Translations under genes and position numbers: made by a program | Origin: JADKCL01 sp031424495 | GTDB taxonomy: Bacteria; Bacteroidota; Bacteroidia; J057; JADKCL01 | Assembly (NCBI GenBank): GCA_031424495.1 | Contig: JANPHP010000357.1 | Coordinates: forward strand, 1-64,000 | DNA length: 64,000 nucleotides | Reading direction: 5' to 3' | Shown: positions 53,701 through 62,984 of the stretch, one piece after another | How the letters are laid out: each line of letters begins with the position of its first letter | How positions within the stretch are numbered: the first letter of the stretch is position 1 | Notes under the pieces: model-generated | Told to the model about the DNA's origin: nothing | What the model saw: the letters and a program-made list of their open reading frames with translations, nothing else | Database searches by the model: none

Positions 53701-55550
53701 AGGTGGTCACCTATACAGCGCCCGTCGGCACCGACAATTGCACGCCCGTCACGACCCAGACCACGGGCTTGGCATCGGGCGCGACCTTCCCGATCGGCCT
53801 CACCACCAATACCTTCAGCGTCAGCGACGGCCATGCCAATACTGCCACCTGCACATTTACCGTCACGGTTACCGATACGGAATTGCCTGCTATCACCTGT
53901 CCTACAGCAGTCACTGCCAGCAACGATCCCGGCATCTGCGGGGCTGCGGTTTCGTATTTCGCCCCGCTCAGCACCGACAATTGCCCGGGCGTCACGACCC
54001 TGCAAACGACGGGCTTGGCTTCCAATGCCACCTTTCCCGTCGGCGTGACCACCAATGCATTCATCGCCAACGATGCGGCTGGCAACACCGCCACCTGTAC
54101 ATTTACGGTCACGGTGAGCGACAGCGAATCCCCGACCTGGACCGCTTGCCCCGGCAATCTCACCGTTTCCTCATCCGCGACGACTTGCGACGCAGTCGTC
54201 ACTTGGACTGCGCCGACAGCCGCTGACAACTGTAGCGTGGCCGGTTCGAGCAGCAGCCATGCACCCGGCAGCACATTCGCACTTGGCACTACCCTCGTCA
54301 CCTATACCACGAGCGACCCAGCTGGCAATACAGGCACATGCAGCTTTGCCGTGACGGTCGATGATAGCATATCCCCTGTGGCCACCTGCCAGGCCGTGAG
54401 CCTCACGCTCGATAGCCTCGGCAATGCCAGCCTCACGGCCGCAGCGCTCGACAATGGCAGCAGCGACAACTGCGGCATCGACAGCATCAGCATTAACCTG
54501 AGCGCCTTTGGTTGCGCGCAGGTGGGCAGCAACACCGTGATCCTCACGGTCACCGACATGAGTGGCAACACTGCTACCTGCGCATCCACCGTCACGTTGA
54601 CAGCGCCAGCCTTGGTAGGCAGCGCCTTGGCAGATACCACGACTTGCGGCTACAACATCACCTGCCCAGGTGGCAACGATGGTGTGGCCCACGCCTTGGG
54701 CGGTGGCGGATGCCCCGGCTACACCTACCTCTGGAGTTCGGGGGCGACCACCAGTACCGTCACGGGCTTGTCTGCAGGCACGCATACCGTGACGATCACC
54801 GATGCCTCGGGCGGCACCTCGGTGCAGACGATCACCCTCGTGGCACCCGCTGCCATCCAACTGACCGGTAGCAACTCAGCCAGTTGTTTCAACGACTCGA
54901 CCGGAACCGCATCCGTCTCAGCGACAGGCGGCAACGGCTGCTCAGGATACAGCTATTTGTGGAATACAGGTGAGACTGCAAACGCCATTGCAGGCCTCAC
55001 GGCAGGCAATTACACCGTGACCGTGACCGATGGCGCAAGTTGCACATCGTCTGTGGCCGTGACTGTTGCAGCATTGCCCGCGTTGAACCCGACCTTCACC
55101 GTGGCCGGCGACGACCTGAGCGCCACGCAAACCTGGGCCACCTACCAGTGGCTGCTCAATGGGGCACCTATCAACGGCGCGACCGCAAACACCTATAACG
55201 CAACCACCAGCGGCAGCTACGCCCTCCAAGTCACTGACACCAACGGTTGCAGCGGCATCAGTGCCAGCTCCACAGTAGTCGGCATCACCGCGACAGCCTT
55301 CGCAAGCGGAATGCAGCTCTATCCCAATCCCGCAACCGACCAAGTCAGGCTCCGCACGAAATCTCCCCTCTTCGAGCCTGTTACCATTTGCCTCTACGAT
55401 CAGCTCGGCCATCGCCTTCACATACGAGCCTTGCCAGAATTGACCAGCGACCTCACCATCGACCTGAAAGGCTACGCAAAAGGAATGTATCTGATCGAAA
55501 TCGTGAACGCTCAGGGCCAACGCAGGGCGATGCGTTTGGTAGTGGAATAA
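50796..55550 (+). CDS. Giant mosaic T9SS adhesin with VCBS/FG-GAP, HYR, lamin-tail and SprB-like repeats
   Basis: A 1,584-residue secreted protein; start chosen at MYPASRPAS (50796), which gives a usable signal peptide (to about 36, LLMAQ). Domains in order: Ig-like strand (40-120); about seven FG-GAP/VCBS propeller repeats (139-468), each with a calcium loop D-x-N-x-D-G; a choice-of-anchor D domain (471-595); HYR-like (595-738); a lamin-tail-like domain (746-901; WINEIHYDN, EFIELAG); four HYR domains (945-1270); two SprB-like repeats (1271-1428; YTYLWSSGATT, YSYLWNTGETA); an Ig-like domain; and a T9SS type A domain from 1500 (LYPNPATDQ). Likely a calcium-stabilised surface adhesin. Confidence 0.93.
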   Translation: MYPASRPASLLAFAHPTLRLTLFMLLFLGGSLLMAQAPTLGAYPNTSVFAGKNTTLTPSAAPTNATYSIATTNTRFTGLLTVDPTTGVVSVTDALQAGVYPVTVKAMNGTLSTTATFTLTVTPPACSQGTFAGPTNVATGNYPNAMAIGDFNRDGIQDIVATNYNQSSVAVKLGNGTGNFGGATVIPVGAEPTAIAVGDFNGDGKQDFVSVSIADNTVSVRLGDGLGGFTGITDLALGGGMQPTGVAVGDFNEDGFADIAGTDGLNDQAFIRLGDGLGGFTAAANVSVDFTPSGIVVADFNEDGHQDIATANFGSTTVSIRLGNGLGGFTGTLDAFAGSQGPQAMAIGDFNEDGHQDFVATNDAANKATIRLGDGLGGFVGTTNVFINFTPNGVAVGDFNGDGHQDFITANAGSSNAALRLGDGAGNFVNGGNLATGGGPFTVLVGNFNSDDVQDVAISSGTAGNLSIYLGAGNEIDVQGNAIGIADGDLTPSLTDFTDFGSVGVGSPIARTFTIRNFGTDALNLGNGAITLSGPDAAMFALSGITLPATLAGGASTTFTLTFTPTVAGIKSATLTIANDDCNEAVYDFAIQGTGSACTAAVFSVCPSAINTTNDPGTCAAVVNYTATETGTAPVALTYTITGATTLSGSGTGSGATFNVGTSNVSITATNACGSATCAFTITIADNQLPTATCQNVTLTLDGSGNATLNASAVNNGSTDNCTLATVTVAPSAFNCTNVGSPVPPSIWINEIHYDNLATDVGEFIELAGTAGINLANYAIVRYNGSVPGAAVIYTTPAQTTVLTGTIPNQSNGYGTFAVFFPQDGLQNGTSDGFALVNTVTNTVVQLLSYEGVFTAGPGQGLASGMVSTNLPVSEPGSITGGSIRLAGTGNTYSSFAWQVQAAPASPGAINAGQVMSPAGGAVATLTVTDASANTATCTAQITILDSQVPVIVCPANITVSAAIAACSEVVTYTAPVGTDNCTPVTTQTTGLASGATFPIGLTTNTFSVSDGHANTATCTFTVTVTDTELPAITCPTAVTASNDPGICGAAVSYFAPLSTDNCPGVTTLQTTGLASNATFPVGVTTNAFIANDAAGNTATCTFTVTVSDSESPTWTACPGNLTVSSSATTCDAVVTWTAPTAADNCSVAGSSSSHAPGSTFALGTTLVTYTTSDPAGNTGTCSFAVTVDDSISPVATCQAVSLTLDSLGNASLTAAALDNGSSDNCGIDSISINLSAFGCAQVGSNTVILTVTDMSGNTATCASTVTLTAPALVGSALADTTTCGYNITCPGGNDGVAHALGGGGCPGYTYLWSSGATTSTVTGLSAGTHTVTITDASGGTSVQTITLVAPAAIQLTGSNSASCFNDSTGTASVSATGGNGCSGYSYLWNTGETANAIAGLTAGNYTVTVTDGASCTSSVAVTVAALPALNPTFTVAGDDLSATQTWATYQWLLNGAPINGATANTYNATTSGSYALQVTDTNGCSGISASSTVVGITATAFASGMQLYPNPATDQVRLRTKSPLFEPVTICLYDQLGHRLHIRALPELTSDLTIDLKGYAKGMYLIEIVNAQGQRRAMRLVVE

Positions 55551-55886
55551 AGAAAGCCTTCGCAAGGGAAAAGAAATCATACTGGCGTTCATAGTCTCGC
55601 AGTGACCCGCAGGACGAATAGCAAAATGGTTAGTTAAAAGCCGCAGACAGCGATGAGACAGCATCGCCAAAGGACGCAGAGCCAGTAATACGCTCTGCGG
55701 TCTCTGCGTCCTTTGCGGTTCCATTTTTAGCCATCCATCCGCCCAACCAAAACAGAAGCCCAACAAATTCCCCCAACAACGCCACCCACCCCAAACTCTG
55801 AACTCATAACTCTGAACTCATAACTTTCAATCCAATTGTCAATCCCCAATTCTCCGCCGTTCTCCTCTTTTCCTTAGCTTTACCCC
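55551..55886. other. Spacer of 336 bases with an inverted repeat
   Basis: Contains the inverted repeat at 55668-55715 (listed separately) and a short direct repeat CTCTGAACTCATAA twice near 55797-55822. No gene seen. Confidence 0.6.
55668..55715. repeat. Perfect 14-base inverted repeat
   Basis: CAAAGGACGCAGAG (55668-55681) pairs perfectly with CTCTGCGTCCTTTG (55702-55715) around a 20-base loop. It could form the 3' end hairpin of the adhesin transcript, but no T-run follows it. Confidence 0.8.
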
Positions 55887-56480
55887 ATGATCCCTGTCAT
55901 GGAACATTTTTATACCCTGCAAGGCGAAGGCCGTTGGGCAGGAACGCCCGCTTATTTCATCCGATTGGCGGGTTGTGATGTCGGTTGCGTGTGGTGCGAC
56001 GTCAAAGAAAGCTGGACCGTCACAGCCGATCAGTGGGTGCCGATCGCCGACATGGTCGCCCTCGCCAAGGCTTCGGGCACGCAACGCGTCGTGATCACCG
56101 GCGGCGAACCTGCGATGTATGACCTCGCGCCGCTCACTGACGCGCTCCATGCCGAGGGTTTGTTGTGCCATATCGAGACCTCGGGCGCGCATCCTTTTTC
56201 GGGGACATTTGACTGGATCACATTTTCCCCCAAGAAATTCAAGGCCGCCCTGCCCGAATATTACCGACTGGCACATGAATTGAAGGTGATCGTCTATGTG
56301 ACCCAAGATCTTGCCTGGGGCGAGGCTGAAGCCGCCAAATGCGACCCAGCTGTCACCAGTTTTTATTTGCAACCTGAATGGTCACGCCGCGACCGCGTGC
56401 ACCAAGTCATAGAGTACATCAAGGCGCATCCACAGTGGAAATTGAGCCTTCAAACGCATAAGTATGTCGAGATTCCCTAG
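55887..56480 (+). CDS. queE: 7-carboxy-7-deazaguanine synthase (queuosine pathway)
   Basis: A 197-residue radical SAM enzyme that makes 7-carboxy-7-deazaguanine, the precursor of queuosine. The CX3CX2C cluster motif is GCDVGCVWCDVKESW, HFYTLQGEGRWAGTPAYFIRL is the QueE-specific N-terminus, and VVITGGEPAMYDLAPL binds SAM. The last strand YLQPEWS is typical. The stop is followed by the PorE-like lipoprotein start after one base. No other queuosine gene is nearby. Confidence 0.95.
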   Translation: MIPVMEHFYTLQGEGRWAGTPAYFIRLAGCDVGCVWCDVKESWTVTADQWVPIADMVALAKASGTQRVVITGGEPAMYDLAPLTDALHAEGLLCHIETSGAHPFSGTFDWITFSPKKFKAALPEYYRLAHELKVIVYVTQDLAWGEAEAAKCDPAVTSFYLQPEWSRRDRVHQVIEYIKAHPQWKLSLQTHKYVEIP

Positions 56481-56481
56481 C

Positions 56482-58458
56482 ATGAACAGCCTTTTGCGCC
56501 TCGCGCTTACCTTTTGCCTCTTTGCATTGCTCGTGAGCTGCAAGACCCAGGCCCAAGGTGGCGGCAAATCCAAGCCGAGCGACTATGGCATCAAGAGCAA
56601 AAAGGCGCTCGACCTCTTCGAGCAAGGCCGCATGGAGGCCCACGACCACCGCGATTACCAGCAGGCCATCATGCTCTACCGCGAGGCCATCGCGCTCGAA
56701 CCCGCATTTGGGGAGGCCTACTTGCAAGCGGGGGCCTGCGCCCACGCCCGGCAAGACTACCCGCTCGCCTACGAATTTTTGATCAAAGCCAAGGGGTTGC
56801 TCAAGGATCCCAATCCCATGCTGTTTTACTTTTTGGGGAATGCGGCACTCTCAGAAGGACATTACGACGAGGCCGCACAAAACTATGACGCGCTTGCCAG
56901 CCTCAATCCGCCGCTGACCGCCAACGATATGAAGATCTTGGAGCGGAACCGCAAGGTCTCGCACTACGGCGCGCAGATGATGAAAAAGCCCGTGAAGTAC
57001 GATCCGCAAAACATGGGCGACAATGTGAACAGCATCGGCGAGGAATACATGCCCAACCTTACTGCCGATGGGCAGACGGTGTTTTTCACGAGCCGCAGGC
57101 CCGGTTGCACAGGCGGCTACCAGGCCGAATACCGCGACTTCACCGAGGATTTTTACTTCAGCGAAATGGTCGATGGCAAATGGCAGCCCTGCAAAAACCT
57201 CGGCCCGCCCGTCAACACCGAGTTCAACGAAGGCGCGGCAAGCTTCTCGCCCGATGGCCAATATGTCTTTTTTGCAAGTTGTGGCCGCGAAGGCGGCTAT
57301 GGCAGTTGCGACATCTACGTTTCCAAGCTGCAAGGCACCGTCTGGAGCAAACCCCAAAACCTGGGCCCGCTCATCAACACACCCGCCTGGGAGTCGCAAC
57401 CCTGCATCTCCAACGATGGCAAAACCCTCTATTTCAGCAGTAACCGCGCAGGCGGATCGGGCAGCCACGACATCTGGTATGCCAATCTGGTGAATGGCAA
57501 ATGGACGGAACCCAAAAACATGGGTGCCCCCGTGAACAGCGAAGGCAGCGAACAAGGCCCTTTCATCCATGCGGATGGCAAGACTTTTTACTTTTCTAGC
57601 GATTTCCATCCCGGATTTGGCAACTACGACATGTTCATTTCCCGGGCGACGGTGAATGGATGGTCGCAACCTGAGAACTTGGGATATCCGCTGAATACAT
57701 CGGGGGCCGAGGCGCAGATCTTTGTGGAGAGCAAGGGCAATCTGGGCTATATCGCATCCGGCCGGGCAGGTGGTCTTGGCAAAATGGACATCTACAGCTT
57801 TTTGTTGGATGACCGCATCCGCCCAGACTTCACGACCTATGTGCGCGGCATCGTCTCGCAAAAGACGACCGGCAAGGCGCTCGACGCCACAGTGACTTTC
57901 ATCAATGTGACGACGGGCGACACCATCCGCTCCGTGAACACCAACATTGCCTCGGGGCGCTACATGCTCAACCTGCCGCTCGACCAGGACTACGTCGCCT
58001 TTGTCGACCGTAAGGGATATTTGCCCAAGAGCCAGCTGTTTTCCTTGAAGAATGTCGATCCCAAGACCACGCCCTTTTTCGACGTGGACATCGAGTTGGA
58101 GCCCATCGGCGTCGGCTTGGAGATGATCATGAGCGCTGTGTTTTATGAAACCAACAAGTTTCAGTTGCTCGACGACAGCAAGCCCGAGTTGGACCACATG
58201 TACAACTTTTTGCGGATCAACAAGAGCCTCAAAGTCGAGATCGGCGGCCACACCGACAACGTCGGCACCGACAAAGAAAACCAAGTGCTGAGCGACAACC
58301 GCGCCGCCGAAGTGCGCAAATACCTGATCGCCAAAGGCATCGCCGCCGACCGCATCACCTGGAAAGGCTACGGCGAGGCCGTGCCCATGACCACCAATGA
58401 CACCGAGGAGGGCAGAGCCCTCAACCGCCGGACGGTCTGCAAGATCGTGGGGATGTGA
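56482..58458 (+). CDS. PorE-like lipoprotein: TPR, PD40 propeller, carboxypeptidase-regulatory and OmpA domains
   Basis: A 658-residue lipoprotein from MNSLLRLALTF (56482; another ATG at 56464 lies inside queE). Lipobox LLVSCKTQA (Cys about 20). Domains: TPR (about 45-150), six PD40/WD40-like blades (about 175-430; VFFTSRRPGC, LYFSSNRAGGSGSHDIW), a carboxypeptidase-regulatory-like sandwich (about 445-530), and an OmpA domain (about 545-658; VEIGGHTDNVGTD, NQVLSDNRAAEV) with intact peptidoglycan-binding Asp and Arg. This order is that of the T9SS component PorE. Paralogues of this architecture are common, so PorE identity is likely but not certain. Confidence 0.87.
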   Translation: MNSLLRLALTFCLFALLVSCKTQAQGGGKSKPSDYGIKSKKALDLFEQGRMEAHDHRDYQQAIMLYREAIALEPAFGEAYLQAGACAHARQDYPLAYEFLIKAKGLLKDPNPMLFYFLGNAALSEGHYDEAAQNYDALASLNPPLTANDMKILERNRKVSHYGAQMMKKPVKYDPQNMGDNVNSIGEEYMPNLTADGQTVFFTSRRPGCTGGYQAEYRDFTEDFYFSEMVDGKWQPCKNLGPPVNTEFNEGAASFSPDGQYVFFASCGREGGYGSCDIYVSKLQGTVWSKPQNLGPLINTPAWESQPCISNDGKTLYFSSNRAGGSGSHDIWYANLVNGKWTEPKNMGAPVNSEGSEQGPFIHADGKTFYFSSDFHPGFGNYDMFISRATVNGWSQPENLGYPLNTSGAEAQIFVESKGNLGYIASGRAGGLGKMDIYSFLLDDRIRPDFTTYVRGIVSQKTTGKALDATVTFINVTTGDTIRSVNTNIASGRYMLNLPLDQDYVAFVDRKGYLPKSQLFSLKNVDPKTTPFFDVDIELEPIGVGLEMIMSAVFYETNKFQLLDDSKPELDHMYNFLRINKSLKVEIGGHTDNVGTDKENQVLSDNRAAEVRKYLIAKGIAADRITWKGYGEAVPMTTNDTEEGRALNRRTVCKIVGM

Positions 58459-58923
58459 TGGGGGAGGGGATTGTTTGATGAGATGTACATCGGTTTTGGA
58501 ATGGAATGATCAGGACATTTGCCCAGATCGAGCAATGGGGTCATCGATGGCTCGCAGGTGCCTTGCCGCGTTCTGGTCATCAACGAAGCGGTTTTCTCGC
58601 AGACAACCATCAGGACGCGGCCACTGGATTTGCCCAAATAGCCTGCCAATTGGATGACAGGGCGTAAGCCGCAAAGCCGAGGTATGATCGGCAAGTTTTC
58701 CGCGGACGGCGGCATAAAAAGTGGTACTTTTGCTAGAAGGTGCATTTTGCGCAAAAGTCATTCAAAATGAAGACGTTCATACTTTGAAGATCCCTAAGGA
58801 AATAGCGCTTCTGGCAAGCCTGCAAAACCACGCCGTTACCGAGTCATAGCGTTCTCTTACGCCCGCTTTTGCATGCTCTTGACCGGAGTACATGCGTTTT
58901 GTGACTCGTAAATTTTGGCGAAA
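58459..58923. other. Gene-free spacer, 465 bases
   Basis: Open frames here are short and compositionally unlike the neighbours, so I call none. It should hold the promoter of the sensor hybrid gene; no tRNA, repeat or clear terminator. Confidence 0.5.
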
Positions 58924-61900
58924 ATGAATTCCGCAACCCCTTTGGACGGCAAATTGAACGATTTGGAGCAATCTGACAACCGTATTCCAGTTGTAGGCAT
59001 CGGTGCCTCGGCAGGTGGTTTGGAGGCATTCAAAAAGCTGCTGAAAGCTATTCCAGAGGATTCAGGCATGGCTTATGTGCTGGTGCAGCATCTCGATCCC
59101 AGTCACGAGAGCATGCTGCCAGCGCTATTGCAAAAGGTTACCCGCATTCCCGTTTTGGAGATCACGAATGATATAAAGGTGAAGCCCGATCACATCTACG
59201 TGATCCCCAGCAACAAAATGATGATCGCGACCGATGGCGTTTTGTTGCTCGCACCACGGCCAGCAAAAAATAAAAAGGGCAATATGCCCATCGACCTCTT
59301 TTTTGCTTCGTTGGCAGAGGTGCATCAAGCGCATGCGATCGGGGTCGTGCTTTCGGGGACGGCCTCTGATGGCACGCTCGGGCTCAAGGCGATCAAGGAT
59401 CATGGAGGTATTACGTTTGCGCAAGATGAGGCCTCGGCGGCTTATGAAGGCATGCCGCAAAGTGCGGCCGAGGCAGGTGTTGTAGATTTCATTCTCCCTC
59501 CCGACAAAATACCCTCCAAAATCATAGAGATCGTCAAAAGCATGGAGGTGCAAGATGGTGATGCAAGCACGCTGCAATCGGATGGAGAGGAAATGTTTAA
59601 ACAAATCATATCACTTTTGCGCCTTCGCAAAGGCACTGATTTCACCTATTACAAACAGTCGACGATCGAGCGACGCATCCTACGCAGAATGGCGCTTACA
59701 GGCTGCGAGGTGCCGGCAGCATACCTCAAATACCTGCGCGACACGGCACTGGAATTGAATATTTTGTATCAAGATTTGTTGATACCTGTGACCACCTTTT
59801 TTCGGGATCCCAAAAGCTTTGAAAATCTCGGCAAGCTGATCTTTCCGCAAATCGTAGCCAACAATGCCAAAGGAGAAACGATACGCATTTGGGTAGCAGG
59901 ATGTAGCACAGGGGAAGAGGCCTACTCCATCGCCATCTGCATCAAGGAGTTTTTGGGGGAAAGCCGACAGCGCGTGCAAATATTTGCCACTGACCTCAGC
60001 GAGCCGGCCATTGCAAAAGCGCGGGTCGGCATCTATTTCACCAATGAACTGACCAAGGTCTCGCCAGAGCGCTTGGAGCAGTATTTTACGAGGATCAATG
60101 GCAGCTATCAGGTCAATAAGGCGCTGCGCGAGATGTGCGTTTTTGCCGTGCACAACTTTGTGAAAGATCCGCCATTTGGCAAGATGGACTTGATCACTTG
60201 CCGCAATGTGCTCATTTACATGGAGTCTTACCTTCAGAAAAAGGCGCTTACGACATTCCATTATTCGCTCAACCCCAAAGGATTTTTATTGCTTGGCAAG
60301 TCTGAGACGACTAGTGGCGTGCCAGATCTTTTTTCAACTGCAGCCAAGGGTGACAAAATATTCTCGCGCAAAGCTGGGCCTGGCAAGTTCATGCATGTCG
60401 CAAGTGAGCGCAGTGAGCTCAACCTGAGCCATGCTGAAAGCAATGCTCAGAATGAAAATACCCGCACCGATTTTCAAAAGGTAGCTGACGACATCATGCT
60501 CAGCAAATACACGCCGCCAGGCGTGGTGGTCAATGAGGCGATGGATATTGTACATTTTCGTGGGAAAACAGGGAGCTATTTGGAGCAATCTTCTGGCAAG
60601 CCCAGTCACAATATTTTCAAGATGGCAAAGCATGGGTTGGCGTTTGAGCTGCGCAGCATCATGCACAAATCCAAGAAACAAAATGGCCCCGTCATCAAGC
60701 AAAACATACCGCTTGAAGACAATGGACGCATTCGCCACATCGCCATCGAGGTCTCCCCGCTGCCCAATATCGTCGAGCGGCATTACTTGATCCTATTTTT
60801 GGAGCGAGACACAGTGGGGGCAGATGGGTACCAAAGCGCTTCCTCGCCAGTGGCACGAGTTGGAGGCACTGCCAAATCCAAAATGGATGCCAAGGATTTG
60901 CGCATCCTACAGTTGGAAAATGAGCTTGCGGAGGCCCGCGAAGATATGCGCAGCATCACCGAAGCACAAGAGGCCGCCAATGAGGAACTCCAAAGCGACA
61001 ATGAAGAATTGCTGAGCGGGAGCGAAGAGCTCCAAAGCCTGAACGAAGAGCTGGAAACCAACAAAGAAGAACTCCAAAGCACCAATGAGGAGCTCACGGT
61101 GGTGAACCAAGAAATCGTGAACCTCAATGAGCAAGTGACAGAGGCAAGGGATTTTGCCGAGGCGATCAATGCCACGATCCATGAACCGATGCTCATACTC
61201 GATGGCAATCTCAGGATAAAATCGGCCAATCGATCCTTTTACAAACTTTTCAAGCTTCAAGACCGAGATACTGAAGGGGTGCACTTGTTTCAACTCGATC
61301 AAAGGCAATGGAACATCCCCCAGCTGCGTGATTTGCTGGAAGAGATCATCCCCAAAAGCTCACACTTCAATGATTTTGAACTCACGCAAGACTTTCATGG
61401 ATTGGGTGAAAAAACATTGCTGCTCAATGGGAGTCAGTTGCTGCAAAAGACCAACCAAGAGCAATTGATTTTGCTGGCCATCTATGATGTCACGGAGGTG
61501 AGGCGTTTGGCAAATGAACTCAACATCAGCGAGAAGAAAGCCTTGATGGAGCAATTTGAAATGGAGAAAAGGGCTAAGGAAGAGATTGAGCTTGTCAACG
61601 CCGCCTTGCTGATCGAAAAAGGCACGGCAGAGCGCAAGACCAAGATTGCAGAAGATGCGGTCAAGGCAAAGCAGCAATTTCTCTCCAATATGAGCCACGA
61701 GATCAGAACCCCGATGAATGCGATCATAGGGTTTACCAATGTGGTGCTCAAGACAGCCTTGAACGAGACCCAAACAGAATACATCCATGCCATCAAGACA
61801 TCGGGTGATGCGTTGATCGTCCTGATCAATGACATCTTGGACCTCGCCAAGGTCGATGCAGGCAAAATGACATTTGAAGCAACCCCTTTTAATTTGTCTG

Positions 61901-62796
61901 ATGCGATCCGTGGGATGCTGCATCTGTTTGAGCCCAAGATCAAAGAGAAAAACATTGAATTGATCACCGCATTTGACAACACGATCCCCGAGACCATTTT
62001 GGGTGACCCGATGCGCCTGCGGCAGATCATCCTCAATTTGATGAGCAATGCGATCAAGTTTACAAAGGAGGGGTCGATCAAGATCAGCGTCTGCTTACTG
62101 ATCGAGGACGCGCACTCTGCAACGATTGATTTTACGATTGCCGACACGGGTATCGGCATCTCTGAGGACAAGCAGCAGTATATTTTCAATAATTTCGAAC
62201 AAGCCCACCTTGAAACGAGCGGTTCATACGGTGGTACAGGCTTGGGATTGGCGATCGTGAAACAGCTTGTGGAACTGCAAAATGGCTCCGTTTCTGTCAA
62301 AAGCCAGCTTGGACAAGGATCAACATTCAGCTTTCAGATGAAATTTGAAAAGCAAAAGGTCGCTGCAAACAATCAAATTGGTCAGCCTGCGGAGACCGCC
62401 AAGCTGAACACGCTGGGAGCTGAAGCAGCCAAGAAAGCAAGAATATTGGCGGCGGAGGACGTGACTTTGAATCAAATGCTTATTCGCATCATCGTTGAGG
62501 ATTTTGGGTTTGAGATCGACATTGTCGCCAATGGCAAGATCGCTATTGAGAAGCTCCAGGAAAATGATTACGCCCTCGTGCTCATGGATTTGCAGATGCC
62601 GGAAATGAATGGTTTTGAAGCCACTGACTACATCCGGAACACGCTGCATTCCGAAATACCCATCATAGCCCTCACCGCCGACGTCACGCCCATCGATATC
62701 AAGCGCTGCTACGAGGTCGGGATGAACGACTATATCTCCAAGCCGATCGACGAGCAATTGTTGTACAACAAAATGCTGCGGTGTCTGCAGGATTGA
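58924..62796 (+). CDS. CheB-CheR-PAS-histidine kinase-receiver hybrid
   Basis: A 1,290-residue sensor from MNSATPLDGKL (58924); the frame is open to a TTG three codons earlier. Domains: CheB methylesterase (22-205; Ser in GASAGG, His in QHLDP, Asp in SGTASDGTLG); CheR methyltransferase (about 225-480; WVAGCSTGEEAYS); a long glutamate/leucine coil (about 660-745; EELQSDNEELLSGSEELQS); PAS (about 745-860); HisKA with phospho-acceptor His about 924 (NMSHEIRTPMN); HATPase (GTGLGLAIVKQL about 1105); and a receiver with Asp about 1222 (VLMDLQMPEMNG). The usual CheB receiver is absent. All catalytic residues are intact. Ligand unknown; no separate chemotaxis cluster nearby. Confidence 0.95.
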   Translation: MNSATPLDGKLNDLEQSDNRIPVVGIGASAGGLEAFKKLLKAIPEDSGMAYVLVQHLDPSHESMLPALLQKVTRIPVLEITNDIKVKPDHIYVIPSNKMMIATDGVLLLAPRPAKNKKGNMPIDLFFASLAEVHQAHAIGVVLSGTASDGTLGLKAIKDHGGITFAQDEASAAYEGMPQSAAEAGVVDFILPPDKIPSKIIEIVKSMEVQDGDASTLQSDGEEMFKQIISLLRLRKGTDFTYYKQSTIERRILRRMALTGCEVPAAYLKYLRDTALELNILYQDLLIPVTTFFRDPKSFENLGKLIFPQIVANNAKGETIRIWVAGCSTGEEAYSIAICIKEFLGESRQRVQIFATDLSEPAIAKARVGIYFTNELTKVSPERLEQYFTRINGSYQVNKALREMCVFAVHNFVKDPPFGKMDLITCRNVLIYMESYLQKKALTTFHYSLNPKGFLLLGKSETTSGVPDLFSTAAKGDKIFSRKAGPGKFMHVASERSELNLSHAESNAQNENTRTDFQKVADDIMLSKYTPPGVVVNEAMDIVHFRGKTGSYLEQSSGKPSHNIFKMAKHGLAFELRSIMHKSKKQNGPVIKQNIPLEDNGRIRHIAIEVSPLPNIVERHYLILFLERDTVGADGYQSASSPVARVGGTAKSKMDAKDLRILQLENELAEAREDMRSITEAQEAANEELQSDNEELLSGSEELQSLNEELETNKEELQSTNEELTVVNQEIVNLNEQVTEARDFAEAINATIHEPMLILDGNLRIKSANRSFYKLFKLQDRDTEGVHLFQLDQRQWNIPQLRDLLEEIIPKSSHFNDFELTQDFHGLGEKTLLLNGSQLLQKTNQEQLILLAIYDVTEVRRLANELNISEKKALMEQFEMEKRAKEEIELVNAALLIEKGTAERKTKIAEDAVKAKQQFLSNMSHEIRTPMNAIIGFTNVVLKTALNETQTEYIHAIKTSGDALIVLINDILDLAKVDAGKMTFEATPFNLSDAIRGMLHLFEPKIKEKNIELITAFDNTIPETILGDPMRLRQIILNLMSNAIKFTKEGSIKISVCLLIEDAHSATIDFTIADTGIGISEDKQQYIFNNFEQAHLETSGSYGGTGLGLAIVKQLVELQNGSVSVKSQLGQGSTFSFQMKFEKQKVAANNQIGQPAETAKLNTLGAEAAKKARILAAEDVTLNQMLIRIIVEDFGFEIDIVANGKIAIEKLQENDYALVLMDLQMPEMNGFEATDYIRNTLHSEIPIIALTADVTPIDIKRCYEVGMNDYISKPIDEQLLYNKMLRCLQD

Positions 62797-62984
62797 AGAC
62801 TCCGCAGGAGCAAGTCAAAACTCTTCCAAAATCCCAAGGCACAACACCGATTCTCAAACCGTCACGCTCTACGAACTGCTCACTGCTCCGACCTCCTTCT
62901 GCGCAGCTGTTCTCAATTTCTGCATGGCCACATCTCCCCCCGATAAGCATTTCTTTCCTATTTTGCAGCCTCGTTTGATACGGA

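Noticed and set aside
58368..58754. Minus-strand open frame of 128 residues
   Set aside because: It overlaps the PorE-like gene's end in the opposite strand and has no plausible domain or start.
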